DNA of 64,000 nucleotides. Source: Guadua angustifolia (taxonomy: Eukaryota > Streptophyta > Magnoliopsida > Poales > Poaceae). The stretch's first letter is position 1; the number at the start of each line of letters is the position of its first letter. The stretch is taken from NCBI GenBank assembly GCA_036346375.1, contig CM070512.1, positions 41,772,466 to 41,836,465 of the forward strand, given 5' to 3'. Positions 46,584 through 59,146 of this stretch are shown piece by piece. The notes beneath the pieces were generated by a model. It saw only the letters and a list, made by a program, of their open reading frames with translations. It was not told where the DNA came from and did not search any database. Position numbers and translations under genes: made by a program.

Positions 46584-48552
46584 AGATTAATATGAAAGAT
46601 ATTCAAGTTTCAACTTTAACCGATTCTAAAATTCAAAAGAAATCGCAAAATACGCTTTCAATGCACCGAAGTGTATTTTTCTTCATGCCAACTGTTCTTG
46701 TTCAAAAACGACTCGTCGTTGACACCTCATGCCCGCTCCTTAGTGTCTCAAAGCGCGCGCGAGAGAAACGGCCGCAACCACTAACAGGCGGGACCCGCAG
46801 CACAGCGACACAGAACAGGGCTCAGCGGACTCAGGCTCGTCAGGGACGATCTACGGCCGGAGAAGCTAAACCGGTAGCATGGCTAGCTTCCACAGGTCCT
46901 TGCACATCTAGGGAACAACTCAAAGACCTCCGGTGATGACCGGAGATGGGTCACCACCGTGGTTGAGCGGCGGTGATCATGGCGGAAGGCCACGCTGGCG
47001 GTAGAGGGTTCGCCGGGTCGAATCGGTTCTAGCTAAAGCATCTACGGGTCCTAGACATTCCATTTTACTTGACACTAGCTTTGGAGATGAGCTAGTTTAT
47101 TCCGTTACCAATCGCCGGTTCTGGGGAAGAAGAGGGCACAAGTGATGTGGAGTTACGACAAGGAACTGCGAATACAAGAGGGCTTTTGATCCTTAAGATA
47201 TGTAGTAGCTAATGCGAAGAAGAATTGGAATGAAGTTTAGTGTACCGGATTAAATCGGGATCGATTCCATTTCTAGGGCTCTTTGGCTATATTGGAAATG
47301 CGAGAAATTGGTGAGGGTTTAGTGGATGAGAGTGTAACACCCTGACTTCCCACGAAATCCGGATTCTACCAACTCCCAAATAACGAATGATACCTGTGTA
47401 ACACCCCGACTTCCCACGAAGTCCGGATGCTACCAACTCCCAAATAACGAATGATACCTTTACGCAAAGATCGAAACTGAATTCAATCTCTAAACCCTCA
47501 AACTGGCTTAAAACTAAGTCACCGAAATTTACAAAATTTCAGCATGACCTCTTTAGAAACTAGGACATCCACTCAGCAGATAGAAAACATGCAGACAATA
47601 TGATATCATTCTAGCAGGTCCTTAGTTAACCAATCACACATCCAATAAACGGTAATAAGCTCCACCATGACTAACAAGGACATTACAACCTTATTAATTA
47701 CAGCGGACTTTACAAGTTAATTTAAATGAGGAGGTAGTGATGAAGTCGGCACGCATACTACTCCCATCCCGATGAATTAGCTTCAAGGTACCTAAAACAG
47801 GAAGCAAACAAGCGTGAGTCCAAGACTCAGCAAAGTGTATCAAATAAGAAACGCAATCGAATCCAACGAAATACCAAAACTTCGAAAAGTAACATATTCA
47901 AATACTTGACTGAACTTGGTACTTAAATGAACCAAAAACTGATTCCAAATACCACAACCAACTCAGGAATTATTTAAACTTTACTCATACCTCGATAGCC
48001 ACCTTTGGATGAGTCCACGACTCAATCCTCAATCTATAAATGCCATTAGCTCCACGATTTACCATTTACAGTTTCTATTCGCTGCCTTCATGCTCAAGTG
48101 CATAAAACATACAAAAGAAGAAGCTCATATTCATACCTCACAATCAACTCACTAAACATGATTCATTATTATTAGTGCAATGCAGATGCAAATATGCCAT
48201 ACCAAAAGAAGAATTCATATCCATACACCACAAAAAGAATAATCTCATATCTATACATCACAATCAATGCATAAAACATGATCCATCATTGACAATGCAA
48301 TGCAGATTGCACATATGCCATACCAAAAGAAGAATTCATATCCATACACCACAAAAAGAAGAATCTCATATCTATACATCACAATCAATGCATAAACATG
48401 ATTCATCATTGACAATGCAATGCAGATTGCACAATTTCCATGCATATGATGCATCATGCATGCTCATCTCCTCTTTTAGCACATACTGGGGTATGGCGAG
48501 TGCACACCCGTCGGTGTGCACCCTCTCATTCCCCTTCCACCCTGTGGTGGAG
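46584..48552. repeat. 1.96-kb direct repeat, copy 2
   Basis: The partner of 42747-44708. It continues into the rest of LTR-C on the right (GGAGGGCGCCTACTC from about 48549), whereas copy 1 is cut at the equivalent point by an LTR. Copy 2 is therefore the better preserved context. Confidence 0.9.
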
Positions 48553-50310
48553 GGCGCCTACTCTTACTAACTCGCTCCCGTACAACCACGTATACGGGAC
48601 TACGAGGTAGGACTTTGGTACTCACTACATGTGAGCACAGAGGCAGGCCCGCATCAGAATGGGTCGCCTCTTCCATCATGAATGCACAAATGCAAATGAC
48701 ATAACAACTTTGCGAACTACATTCATTTCTCACATCCAGAAATTCCCATTCACATTCTCAACACTCCTAATCACATTCTCAACACTCAAAATCACAGTCT
48801 CAACGCTCATAATCATACTCACATCACCAATTTTCGAGTAATTACTAATTCCATCAATCCTGATCATAAATCAAATCATTTTCGCAATTCAATCCCATAC
48901 CTTTAGTATTCTCACTAGCCTACCAAACTAGTGAACCGGAATATGAAAGTAAAATTTAGCAAGATCTCATCACGGCATCTAGACGAAATTCATTAAACAT
49001 CGCACATAACAATCAATCCAGGGATGCAGTATAATTTCATGTTGGCAAGGCATATAAAGTTCACCAAACAAATCATAACACGTTCAAACAACGATGCACT
49101 TGTATCAGATTACTTACCCTTTTTTTATCAACAGACAATTACCTTACTATACGTGCTTATAAACACGAATGAAATCCATAGCGTAAGCCTGTACATAACG
49201 CAAGCAATCAACTAGATACCGTATAAGTGATATACGGGTTACACTTGCATATGAACTCGTTTTTAAATAAAAGCATAACCAATTAACCATTCTCATTCAT
49301 CATATCGCATGCAAAAATCAAACATGACAATATTAAAGCAATACATGGATAACCGTATTAGTGTAAAACCTAGTGGCCACCTAAGCCACAACTGATACAA
49401 TGCACTTGCCTTTACCGACGGAGGATGGAGTGGCACGCGGTTGAGGCCACTCCCGACAGAACCTTCTCTGCAAATAAACAATACTCATTCCACTTAAATT
49501 TATACACAAATTAGTATTTCTTGTAAACTAAGCCTTATCTTTTGAGTAACAAATACAGGGGCTCATACACAAGTAACACATACGAGTATATTTCAGACCA
49601 TAATAATCAACAGCACACAAAATCTTCCAGAATCTAATACTGGTATACATAAGTAGTTGGTATGCATTAGTAACAAATCCACATATACAATACATATACA
49701 ACTACTGTTTACTAACCAAGATTTCGCAATCAATACTTCATGAACACTTATCGCAGTCTCTATACACCGAAGCAACAATAACACGACAACAAGCTTACTC
49801 ACAATAAATAACGGAGCAAAAAGAAATGCAAGACAAATCGCTAACATTTCTGGACATTCATCTCAATTCCATTGCAGCTTGAACCAGAGTTAACTAACTA
49901 TGAGCCTATGACAGTAACATGATAAGCAATGCGGTGATCTTGCAATGAAACTCATTGGGAGAAAATTATTTGAATGAGTTAACTAGCTATGGCCTGTGAG
50001 CCTAACTTTATTTGCTGCAATAGAACAATGTACCATTTCAAAATCAAGCATGATTATGGGAGCACATTACTTGAAAATGGTACCATTTCAGTTTTGCTAA
50101 AGTACTAGCAGAAGGTATCATTATGGGAATCCAAGCACTCAATCATCCATCCTAATAATCCCAAACATGTGCTACATGAGCAAATGAATAGCAATCCATT
50201 TCAGTTGGAAGTGCTCTGAAATTTGTATGAACGAACAGAAATTGTAGGAGAAGAGTAGGAGATGAAGATCTTCAGTTGCTAAACAAAAATGTTTTAGTTG
50301 CTGAACACCC
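47333..50310 (-). repeat. LTR-C, minus orientation, nearly complete
   Basis: Reading leftward, it shares with 20522-23471 the exon-like block (49467-49410), the GTTGAGAATGTGA repeats and the palindromic GGTGGAAGGGGAATGAGAGGG segment, and ends GGGGTGTTACA. The end is duplicated (47397 and 47333, 64 bp apart). The hairpin TGAGTC/GACTCA is at 47815-47829. The start of the LTR is uncertain because another LTR abuts at 50311. Confidence 0.75.
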
Positions 50311-52286
50311 CTGTAACACCCCTCATAGCCAATTCATCACACACAGGGCATGCACAACCATTTCATCTCATGAAGACCTAGCTAGGCATTTCATCAAGCA
50401 CTTGGCATGCACAAGGAAACTAAACACCACAAATTCAAGTTGCTTGAACTCTCACCACAAGGAGGCAAGGGAGGAAAAGGGCCATCTTTGGTTAATTTCT
50501 TCAAGCTTGAGGGTTCTTGATCTTGCTGCCTCGATCTTTGTTGTTGGCGCTCCTGCTACTCTTGAGGGGCTGTCGAGCCAGGAAGACTGGGAGGTTGCGC
50601 TGGCCAGGAGCTCACCGGCCGGGAGGGGGCGAGGCGTGAGGTCGCCGGAGGAGGAAGCCAGGGGGCGGCTGGAGGAGTTAGGGGCGGCCTTGGAAGGAAT
50701 CGCCAGGGGTTTTCGGCCAGGGAAAAAATATCAGGCGCCAGGGAGAATGGGAAAGAAGAGGAGGCGTAGGCTCTGCTGGAAAGAAGGAAAAAGAAATATG
50801 CCTCCACACATTTCAGCCACACAAAGGAGAAGGAGAGAGAGAGAGTTAGGTGAGGGAGGGGAAATTCCTAAAAACCCCTCCAAACCAAAATGCATCTTTT
50901 AACCAAAAGCGCAACCCAAATAATTTAATTCTTGGCACGATAAGACAAATGACAGGATAAACAACTTGCCGCAGAACTAAACGGCTCGGAGAAAAACAAC
51001 CATTCCAATAAATATTTCACAGAAAAACTCAAAACCTTTAATAAACTGCGAGCGACAAAACTTTTCTCCAGAAGAAATCCTTGAATCAATAAAATGAAGA
51101 CAACTCCGGCCAAAAACCCAAGAAAATGATTTTGCAGTATTACAGAGAGTGAGTAGAAGGAGAGGGGAAGTGAGGCATGCTCATCTGCGAACCCGGGATT
51201 GGCTTTTATAGCCATGAATTCGCTGTAGAGAAGCTCATACCTAGTGTGAACTCAACAAAGAGTTTTGCAGCTCTGGAACAGAAGAAGGTATTCGCAGGTT
51301 ACCTTGGGCGATGCGGAAGTGCAGCGGTGGCGGACGCTACAGCCAGCGATTTGAGCTTAGTCATGTGCGGGAGCTTCATCTTGGAGAGGAGGAAGAAGAC
51401 AATGGAAAGTTACTGATAGGTGGGGTCACACAGTGAACGGGACCCACATGGCGGCAATAGGAGAAGAGAACTCCGAGTTTTACTGCGATCTAAGCTAGGT
51501 TTGATCCATTGAATTAGTTACCTATCTTGTCTGTAATTTAATAAAAAATTTTACTGCATGTACTAGAGATAAGGTAGGACACACTATTAAATTTTTAGAC
51601 TGACTAGATGCCTATATAATTTATAAAAATTCTGATAGTGCATTGTGCTCAATTTTGTGCTTTCTGATTTTAATTTATTTAAGTGACTATATTTTATTCA
51701 AAATTTTTGAAACTCTTTGTGAAGATTCCTCATAGCTATATTGGTCTTCCATAAATTTTTCAAATTCAGATTAATTATGGTTTATAACCAAAATTCTTAA
51801 ATTAGTATTTTGATTTTTAGCTTTTCTATTTTTGATTTTTATAATTACAAATGTAATGATTATTTTTGATATTTTTACTGTTGATGTACCGATCATTTGA
51901 AAGATAATATAAAAATTTCACATTGAATTTATGACAGATTCTTTTTATTAATTTCTGATATATTTATTGTTGGTAGTCAAGACCTATTAATTCACCTTTC
52001 TTTTCATCTTTTAATGCATTGATATGACTTTAAAATTAAAATTTTACAGTTATGGATATTTCTACAGATTTTATAGAAATTTTTCTTATTTTTTATTTTA
52101 CAAATCTTTTCTTATCACTTATCCAATGATTAAGTGATTGACAAAAGAAATTTCTCATTGAAGCAATAATCAAGGAAAATCAGGAAAATCCAGAGAAAAT
52201 ACAGAAAAACCAGGAAAAATACAAATTAAACTTATTCAAATATTTTATTAAATTTTCTTACCTTATTAAATTTTTAGGATGTTACA
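50311..52286 (-). repeat. LTR of a third family (LTR-D), minus orientation
   Basis: On the minus strand it begins TGTAACATCCTAAAAATTT (52286) and ends GAGGGGTGTTACA (50311), 1976 bp, with the AT-rich start and GC/CT-rich transcribed centre seen in the other LTRs. A TATAAAA box is at 51204-51210. No primer site lies beyond its end. Flanks (acccc, agtaa) do not match, so it is either not a simple solo LTR or has been rearranged. ORFs inside, including a 208-codon plus-strand frame, lack any recognised domain. Confidence 0.65.
51204..51210 (-). promoter_or_regulatory. TATA box of LTR-D
   Basis: Minus strand GGCTATAAAAGCC. A CT-rich leader follows within 60 bp on that strand, consistent with the LTR transcription start. 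Confidence 0.5.
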
Positions 52287-53477
52287 AGTAAGACTTATAT
52301 TATTTTGTTCCAAGAGGGTTCAACAGCTGATGGAGATTATGCGTAGTAAAATCTAACAACATTTCAGTAAATTGGTATTTATTTGGCCGTAAAACCTTAT
52401 TCATACAGCGTTTATTAGGCGAGACTTATATTATTATGTTACTCTCGTCATCAGTAAGCTACTATTAAAAATTATTCGTGAATTAAAACTGCCAACAAAA
52501 AGTTATGGCTAAATCGAAGAAAAAATTATAGTACAAACAAGAAAATGCATTTATTAGTTGGTTTGGCAGCGTAACTTATTAGCTTAGTCAACACATAAGT
52601 GTACCTGAAATGATTTGCACATGTTTCTCTGGCCGAAATGCAGAATAACTATTCTACACTTGAAAGCTGAATAGTGCTTTCTATGTATAGACTATTTTGT
52701 ACTCCCAGGAGTAGTACTCCCATACCTCCTTTCTACTGATCTACTTCGTGATGCGTACGGACTATGCGGAGCTTCCTAAGTGGATACATGCATTAGCAGG
52801 TATCATAGTCGCTAATCTAGTGGAACTAATTAATCTATTTGTTACTACTGCATGCAGAACTACTCCCGTGAACCAAACCACATGCTAACTATTGTGATAC
52901 GTCATAGTATAATCATAACAACATTTGTTTTTAGTTGGCTGCTTAGAATGTGCATTTGGTATTGGGCGTTGGAAGCAAGGAGCATACTATACCATAATAC
53001 CAACTAGGAAGATGCAACTTAAGCGGTATCCGCGGACCATCCGATCAAAAAGTACTGGACCAATAATAGGTATGGCTTTTTTATTTCACGATAATAGTAC
53101 ATAACTACATACCAATGTTGCACACGAATATTTCTTTGTGTAATTGACATACTCCTGTGGACTGCCATGATCGGCGACCGATGTCCGCACCATCAGCTGT
53201 TTAATTATTGATTTTTGAACGATTTGATAGGAAGGCAATGAATAACATGTTTATTTGTCTGTACTTAGTCAGTTAATGTTGTTATATCTGGATTGTATAG
53301 ATGGTGTACGTATTGAAACTGATCACACCATTCTTCCAATTGATAAGTTGGCCCTTGAAATGAGCATCTCTTCTATATCCTTGAAATGGAGAATGTGCAT
53401 GAAGTTTTCTTATTAATTTGTGTTGTCTCAGGTTGATACTAGATTATGACGAGAATACCGAAACCAATCGAAATTAT
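52287..53477. other. unassigned region before the LINE
   Basis: AT-rich with no coding signal I recognise. AGACTTATATTATT occurs twice (52290, 52427). The words around 52335-52420 resemble 37055-37135, suggesting a dispersed repeat. Nothing else can be supported. Confidence 0.35.
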
Positions 53478-54921
53478 GTACTTGGAAGGCTAAGCTTTTG
53501 TCCTCTGGGGGACGCTTGGTCTTAATAAATTCAGTACTTAGTAGTTTACCGATGTTTATGATGTCCTTTTTTGAGATGCCAAAGGAAATTATCAAAAAAC
53601 TGGATTATTATCGATCAAGGTTTTTTTGGCAAGGAAATAATAATACGAAAAAATATCATCTTGCTAAATGGGACATCCTTTGCCGTCCTAAAGATCAAGG
53701 AGGTCTTGGTATAGCAAATCTCCTAATCAAGAATAGATGTCTTCTGAGTAAGTGGCTATTTAAACTGCTCAATGAAGATGGGACTTGGCAGTCTTTGCTT
53801 AGGAATAAGTATTTGAATTCAAAGACCTTGTCACAGGTTCAAATTAAACCTAGCGACTCATATTTTTGGAAAAGTCTTCTAAAGGTCAAGGATCAGTTTC
53901 TACGATGCGGGACTTTCAATATAAAAGATGGTACACAAACTAGATTCTGGGAAGATGTTTGGGTAGACAGGAGACCTCTTAAGGAGCAATTCCCTAACCT
54001 CTATAATATAGCTTCTACTCCTCACATAACAGTGGCAACGGCTCTGAGTCAGGTGCCATTAAATATTTGTTTTCGTAGAGCGTTAGTGGGTGATAAATTA
54101 AATAATTGGTACAACCTTGTAGCTAAAATAGCTCATGTTCAGCTATCAAGTGAGAAGGATATTTTTGTCTGGAATCTACATAACCATGGACAATTCTCAG
54201 TACGTTCCATGTATCAATATCTCATGAACCAGGGAACTCCGTTTTATCATAAATTTATTTGGAATTTGAAGATTCCTCTCAAAATTAAAATTTTCATTTG
54301 GTACCTTCAGCGCGGAGTTATTTTGACAAAGGATAACTTGGCCAAGCGAAATTGGGCGGGAAATCTACAGTGTTGTTTTTGTGATTGCAATGAAACGATA
54401 CAACATCTTTTCTTTGAGTGTCAGCATGCTAGACATATTTGGAGAGTAATTCAGATTGCTACTGGGTTAACTATACCTGTTTCTATCACTCATATGCTAG
54501 GGGATTGGCTCTCTGGCATAGAACAAAAAATGACTCAATTTATCTTTATGGGTGTGGCTGCTATTTGCTGGGCCATTTGGTGTTGCCGCAATGATACTGT
54601 GTTTCAGAAGAAACGGTATGCTTCTTTTATGCAGGTTGTCTCGGAGGGGATACACTTCTTGGATGCGATTCTAATTAATCTATTTGTTGCAACGTGAGGA
54701 AGTAAGGAAGAGCATTCGTTCTGTTTGCACTCGATTGGAGGTTGTTGCAATGGAGCTTTTGCTAAGAACGGATGGAATATTTACAATAGACTTTGCTTCC
54801 TTTATTTACATTGCTTCATCATTTATGTAATCTTCAATTATGGATAGTTGAACAATATGTAATAAAACCGGCTGTGTGCTTATCAGCTGGAGAGGCGGAG
54901 TTAATTCCATTGTCTAAAAAA
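53478..54921 (+). mobile_element. 5'-truncated L1-type LINE (RT C-terminal region and zf-RVT)
   Basis: A 399-codon frame (53498-54697) begins within the RT C-terminal domain (SSGGRLVLINSVLSSLPMFM, FFWQGNNN, YHLAKWDILCRPKDQGGLGI) and ends in the zf-RVT domain (FIWNLKIPLKIKIFIWYL, CCFCDCNETIQHLFFECQHA). Upstream codons TWKAKLL extend it to 53478. The catalytic RT motifs and endonuclease are absent because 5' truncation is usual for LINE insertions. The 3' UTR has the GGCTGTGTGC word usual in plant LINEs and ends in a short A run (54915-54921). The remaining frame has no stops, which suggests a fairly recent insertion. Confidence 0.9.
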
Positions 54922-54932
54922 ATCAATTCCTT

Positions 54933-55447
54933 GAATATGCTGACCCTGAAATTATCATCCCTACTTTGGGACAAGCATTCGAGACAGATTGTGATGCATA
55001 CAACTTGTACAACCTATATGCTGTAAAGATGGGTTTTAGGATTCGTCGGTGTAAACAACAAATCAACACGGATGGCACTAAAACGATATAGGAATTCTAC
55101 TGCTCACACCAGGTATTTTTGTGCATGATAATGCCCTTCTAATTCTTTTATTATTTGTCAATAAATAATACTGAAAAATTGGATGGGACTATGGGAGTTA
55201 CAATGCTGAATGTTTTAGGGAAAAAAATCCGTAGACAAGGAAACCTTCAGTTCAGGTAGGGTGAAAAGCAATGCTAATGGTTAATAGACCAAATGGAGCA
55301 GAAGCGTAGATTGTGAGAAAATTTGTTACTGAACACAACCATCCGGTGAAAAAAAGAACCAGTGTATCAAGGAACTATCAATCTCACAACCATATTGATG
55401 AGGGAACACAGGGTATAATCGAACAATGGTTGATAGTGGTATAAAAT
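54933..55447 (+). pseudogene. FAR1-type DNA-binding domain pseudogene
   Basis: Exon 1 (54933-55112) encodes TLGQAFETDCDAYNLYNLYA and VKMGFRIRRCKQ, the FAR1 domain start; a TAG interrupts before EFYCSH. A GT-AG intron (55113-55218) leads to exon 2 with CKAM-like KAMLMVNRPNGAEA, a TAG where relatives have Trp, then IVRKFVTEHNHPV and the helical continuation to IIEQW. FAR1-domain proteins are either phytochrome-A-pathway transcription factors or transposases of the related MULE group. Only the DNA-binding domain is visible. The LINE ends 12 bp upstream, so the 5' exons are missing or displaced. Confidence 0.8.
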
Positions 55448-56514
55448 CTACTAATATGAATTGTGAAGCTCACCTCATCGACGGTTGAGCCTTTAGTGAC
55501 TAGTCTCCAAACCTAGGGTTTGGGGGCGGGGCAGGTAGGTGGAAGGAGCCGGCTCCTCTGTCACCTGGCCAATGCTCCATCTGGGCCACCTAGACCAGAT
55601 CGACGCCCCACATAGGATTTCACATTAACACCAAATTAACCATTAGCACCAGATGTGTTGTCTTGTTCTTTTGTGTTTCATAGTTCATATGACTCATGAT
55701 ATAGTGTTCAATACTTTTTAAAAACAATCTATTTCTTAATAACGTTTTAAAAATAACCCCTCCTGAACTTATTTCCAATTTCCAACAAAAAACCCTGCAG
55801 CGTTGCCATTGGTTGTGTTGCATGTGACACTTACAATGCCATATATGGTTTTTTAAATAAGTTTGGACCCACCCATGGTGAACGTCGTTGCAGGCAATAT
55901 TTAAAAATAAGTTTGTTGCAGGTTTATTTTAAAAATAAAATGAAAGGCGGTTTATTCAATAAAAGATCCTATCTATGTAACATGTTAGGCACTTAGGCAG
56001 CTGCAAAAGCGGTTATTTGCAAACTGAAGCGTGAAAAATGTTATGGGTGGAAAGTGACCATGTATGTTTCGTTTGGGGACTTCTTTTAATAATTGATGCC
56101 TTTCAGCTGTAGTGATGTTCAGTAGCTGTCTAGGTTTTTTATGCCATTCAGTTGTATTGCTCATGAATCATGCCTCATGGCTCATGACTGACTAAAAGTA
56201 ATCAGAAGAAATCCCAAGGGCGATTCATACATACTGTAATAGCAATTACATCTGGGTAAAGGTGACTAGTTATAGTTCATTTGTTTTGTTTTGAGCTAAT
56301 TATTCTCCCCTGGCTTATTTCACTGAAATGTTACAAGCTTCGTGTAGTACTCTCCTGGTCTTCTCTTAACTGCTTATTTTTTCCCTGCAGATAAGGGGCA
56401 TGAAATTCATTTTGCACATCAATCCGGATGCTGTAAGGCAACACAGAGTTCACGCTAGGAGAGGAAGCTCCCAAGGCAAGAACACAGCATTTGACCGGGA
56501 TCAAAACCCATGAC
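55448..56514. other. unassigned region downstream of the FAR1 pseudogene
   Basis: No transposase core is seen after the FAR1 domain. Between 55630 and 55990 there are several TTTAAAAATAA words but no clear terminal repeats. I find nothing assignable. Confidence 0.4.
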
Positions 56515-56517
56515 TTA

Positions 56518-56747
56518 GGGTGTGTTTGGTACAGCTCCAGCTCCATCAGATTCGTGGATCTGGTGGAGCTGGGTATTCTTAGCTTCACTAGATCCGTGGA
56601 GCTAGAGCTATTGGTATATTGAAAGTGTTTAAATGAGTCATTTTGTTTACATTTTAGACTAAAATATAAACTTAATTCAATTTATTTTAGCTTACAAGTT
56701 TCAGATCTTAAGTAGAGCTAGAATCTGAAGCTCTGCCAAACAGGGCC
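56518..56747. mobile_element. Tourist-like MITE (230 bp)
   Basis: Imperfect terminal inverted repeats GGGTGTGTTTGGTACAGCT and, from the other end, GGCCCTGTTTGGCAGAGCT enclose non-coding DNA. A TTA target duplication flanks it (56515-56517 and 56748-56750), as expected for PIF/Harbinger-type insertions. Confidence 0.85.
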
Positions 56748-56750
56748 TTA

Positions 56751-57838
56751 AGGTTGTGAGCAAGCTTATCTATCAATTATGATAATATGTCCCTTCTCGG
56801 TAGAACACCATCATCTAATTAACTTGCTTTCATCCTCTGTATGTAATTCGATGCATATTCCATTCTTCTCCTAATCTAATAGGCTCAAATCTTGTTCTTC
56901 AGATGTGGAGTACAGTATAGTATTGTAGTTCTCAATTTGGACCTGTTTCTTTTCAGTCAACTTTATTTGACAAAAGGCAGTGTAAGTGGAGATGGAATCC
57001 TCAAAGATAACCCTCTAAATACCTAATAATCTTCCTGTTTAGGGCTCTTTCCAAGATGCCCATCGCCTACTTTTCTTTGATGCCTAGATAAAAAAAATAT
57101 TCGAATTCCGCAATTTGCATCCGTGTTATTAAAATCGAAAGATGACACGTTGAACCTTTGAGCACAAAGGACCATTGGAGCGCTGCAGATGAGCATCTGG
57201 GTTTAATGGGATTCTGACGTTTTGACGATATGGTTGGACACCCATTTTGTATCTTTTGATCAATTTTTTCCTTGTGGATGTGGTGGTCAAAGAAGTCCAA
57301 GAACTGGAGCACAGGTGTGCTTGTGGTTGATGATGTGCATTGGATGAATCAGATACCTTCGTCCACCAAGGATAAAAGTGTTCGTGATAACGCACTCTTT
57401 TTCTTAATAGGCATGATAATGCAACCTTAATAAAAAAATGAAACACCAGTTCAGTTGTTAGAAATAACATATGAATGAACTGTAGAAAGCTAGAAGGAAA
57501 CGCTGAAACATGCGCATGGATGCGCGCATTCAGTTCCGACCACCCGAAGGCGTCAGAGTAGCCACCACCACCATGCTTTTACCCAAGCATGTCGATCGTC
57601 TGGAACGAGTTGGGTTCCTTTTTGTGTGAAATTATGGTAGGAGCTCTACCTTGTACTTCAGAAGAAGAGAAATGAGCTACCCAGTTTGCTCAACTGCTAT
57701 AGAACGGTACAAAATTATCGCTTCATCTGGATCAGTTCCTAACTTTTTTAGGAAAAACAAATTATGGTAGATGATTTCAGAGATGGTGTTAATAATAATC
57801 ATAATCAGTTCTAATGTCAAAACCGATTTTAATGTGCA
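56751..57838. other. unassigned spacer
   Basis: No domain, no terminal repeats and no long credible frame. The small frames on the minus strand (57067-57470) overlap one another and show no family motif. Confidence 0.4.
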
Positions 57839-57846
57839 TAGCACAT

Positions 57847-58002
57847 CAGGAGCGGAGCCAAGCCTCTGGCCTGCCCATGTTCGTGATGTTGTTCAAATGG
57901 TGTTTGCCATGGTAGTAATTAGCGAGAGGATATATGCATAGCAGCCAGATCAGGGAAAAACCACCTGGGCTCGAGGCTTGAGGCTCAGTGGCTCCGCCCC
58001 TA
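57847..58002. mobile_element. hAT-like MITE (156 bp)
   Basis: The ends CAGGAGCGGAGCCA and TGGCTCCGCCCCTA are near-perfect inverted repeats. Imperfect 8-bp flanks TAGCACAT (57839-57846) and TGGTACAT (58003-58010) differ by two transitions. It sits between two related half-sites containing AATGTCA(A/G)AACCGATT. Confidence 0.75.
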
Positions 58003-58010
58003 TGGTACAT

Positions 58011-58329
58011 CACAATCGATTCGAATGTCAGAACCGATTGTGATATGCCGAAGACGCCGCAGAGGCAGATCGCCTTCGTCGTGAGGCCCAGAAGCACGTG
58101 CAAGGTCTCTCTAGGTTCGAGGTCGCAATGTCAATGAGGACATTCTGCAGGCAAAATGGGGGACCAAGCTGTCTTTCATACGCTGCAGCAAAACATTGTT
58201 GCCTCCAAGACGCTACTCGACACCCTGGGACCAATGCTTGGGCCTGACAGCCCAGCCGCTCCGATCGTGGCCCAAGTTAAGGCCATGGTGACGGCGGCAA
58301 CGATTCAACATTGTTTGGATCAACTGTGT
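58011..58329. other. GC-richer unassigned segment
   Basis: A plus-strand frame includes EAQKHVQGLSRFEVAMS-like sequence in one reading and an overlapping 68-codon frame (58156-58362) in another. I cannot connect either to a family. Confidence 0.25.
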
Positions 58330-59146
58330 TATGTACACATCCTCGTTGAGGTTTCTATTTAGGAAAGCTGTTTTGACATCCATTTGCCACATTTCATAAT
58401 CGAAATATGTTGCTATTGTCAGGATAATTTGAATTGACTTAATCATAGTAACGGGTTATCATAATCAATACCATGAACTTGTCTAAACCTTTTGCCACCA
58501 ATCACGGTTTGTGGATGTGAACTCTTCCATCCATGTCAACTTTCTTCTTGAACACCCATTTATACCCTATGATTTTTACACTATCGGGCAGATCAACCAA
58601 GTTTGAAACTTGATTATCTCTCATGGATTGTAATTCGGATTTCATAGCTTCATGCCATTTATTAGAGTTTGGGTCTACCATTGCTTCCTAATAAGTAGTA
58701 GGATCATCATTATCTAACAATGGTGTGTAACTTTGTTCCTTCATAAGGAACATATACATATCAGGTATATACCTATCAAGTACGTGACATATTCTATTTG
58801 GACTTTCGTGGGACTGGTGTCTCTTCTGCAGGCTCTACAACAGTTTGTACATCTTCCTCCAGATCCTGAGAGGTAGAGGAAGTTTGAGGTATATTTTGAA
58901 TTTCTTGAAGATCCACTGAGCTCCCGCTAACTCTTTTTGAAAGAAAATCTTTCTCTAAGAAAACACTATTATGGATGATAAACACTTTATTTTCAGCCCT
59001 ATTATAGAAGTACTACCCTTTAGTTTCCTTAGGGTAGTTCAAAAAGAAGTAGTTATCAGATTTTAGAGCAAGCTTATCTGACGTCAAATGTACTCCATAG
59101 GTACCACTCGGCTAAAGCCAGCCTAAAATAAAGGTATGCTCCAAGA
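58330..59146 (-). pseudogene. Ty1/copia pol: integrase-RT linker and N-terminal RT, minus strand
   Basis: Reading leftward: KSDNYFFLNYPKETKG, YFYNRAENKVFI, VFLEKDFLSKRVSGSS, an acidic linker ending PVPRKSK, VDPNSNKWHEAMKSELQSM, a KWVFKKKVDMDGRVHIHK region and EMWQMDVKTAFLNRNLNEDV (58353-58412). This is the standard copia order. The frame has several stops and shifts. It stops before the catalytic Y-D-D box, which is found on the opposite strand at 59639-59917. Confidence 0.85.

Noticed and set aside
50276..50902. 208-codon plus-strand frame
   Set aside because: It lies antisense in an LTR leader and spans an LTR boundary at 50311; no domain seen.
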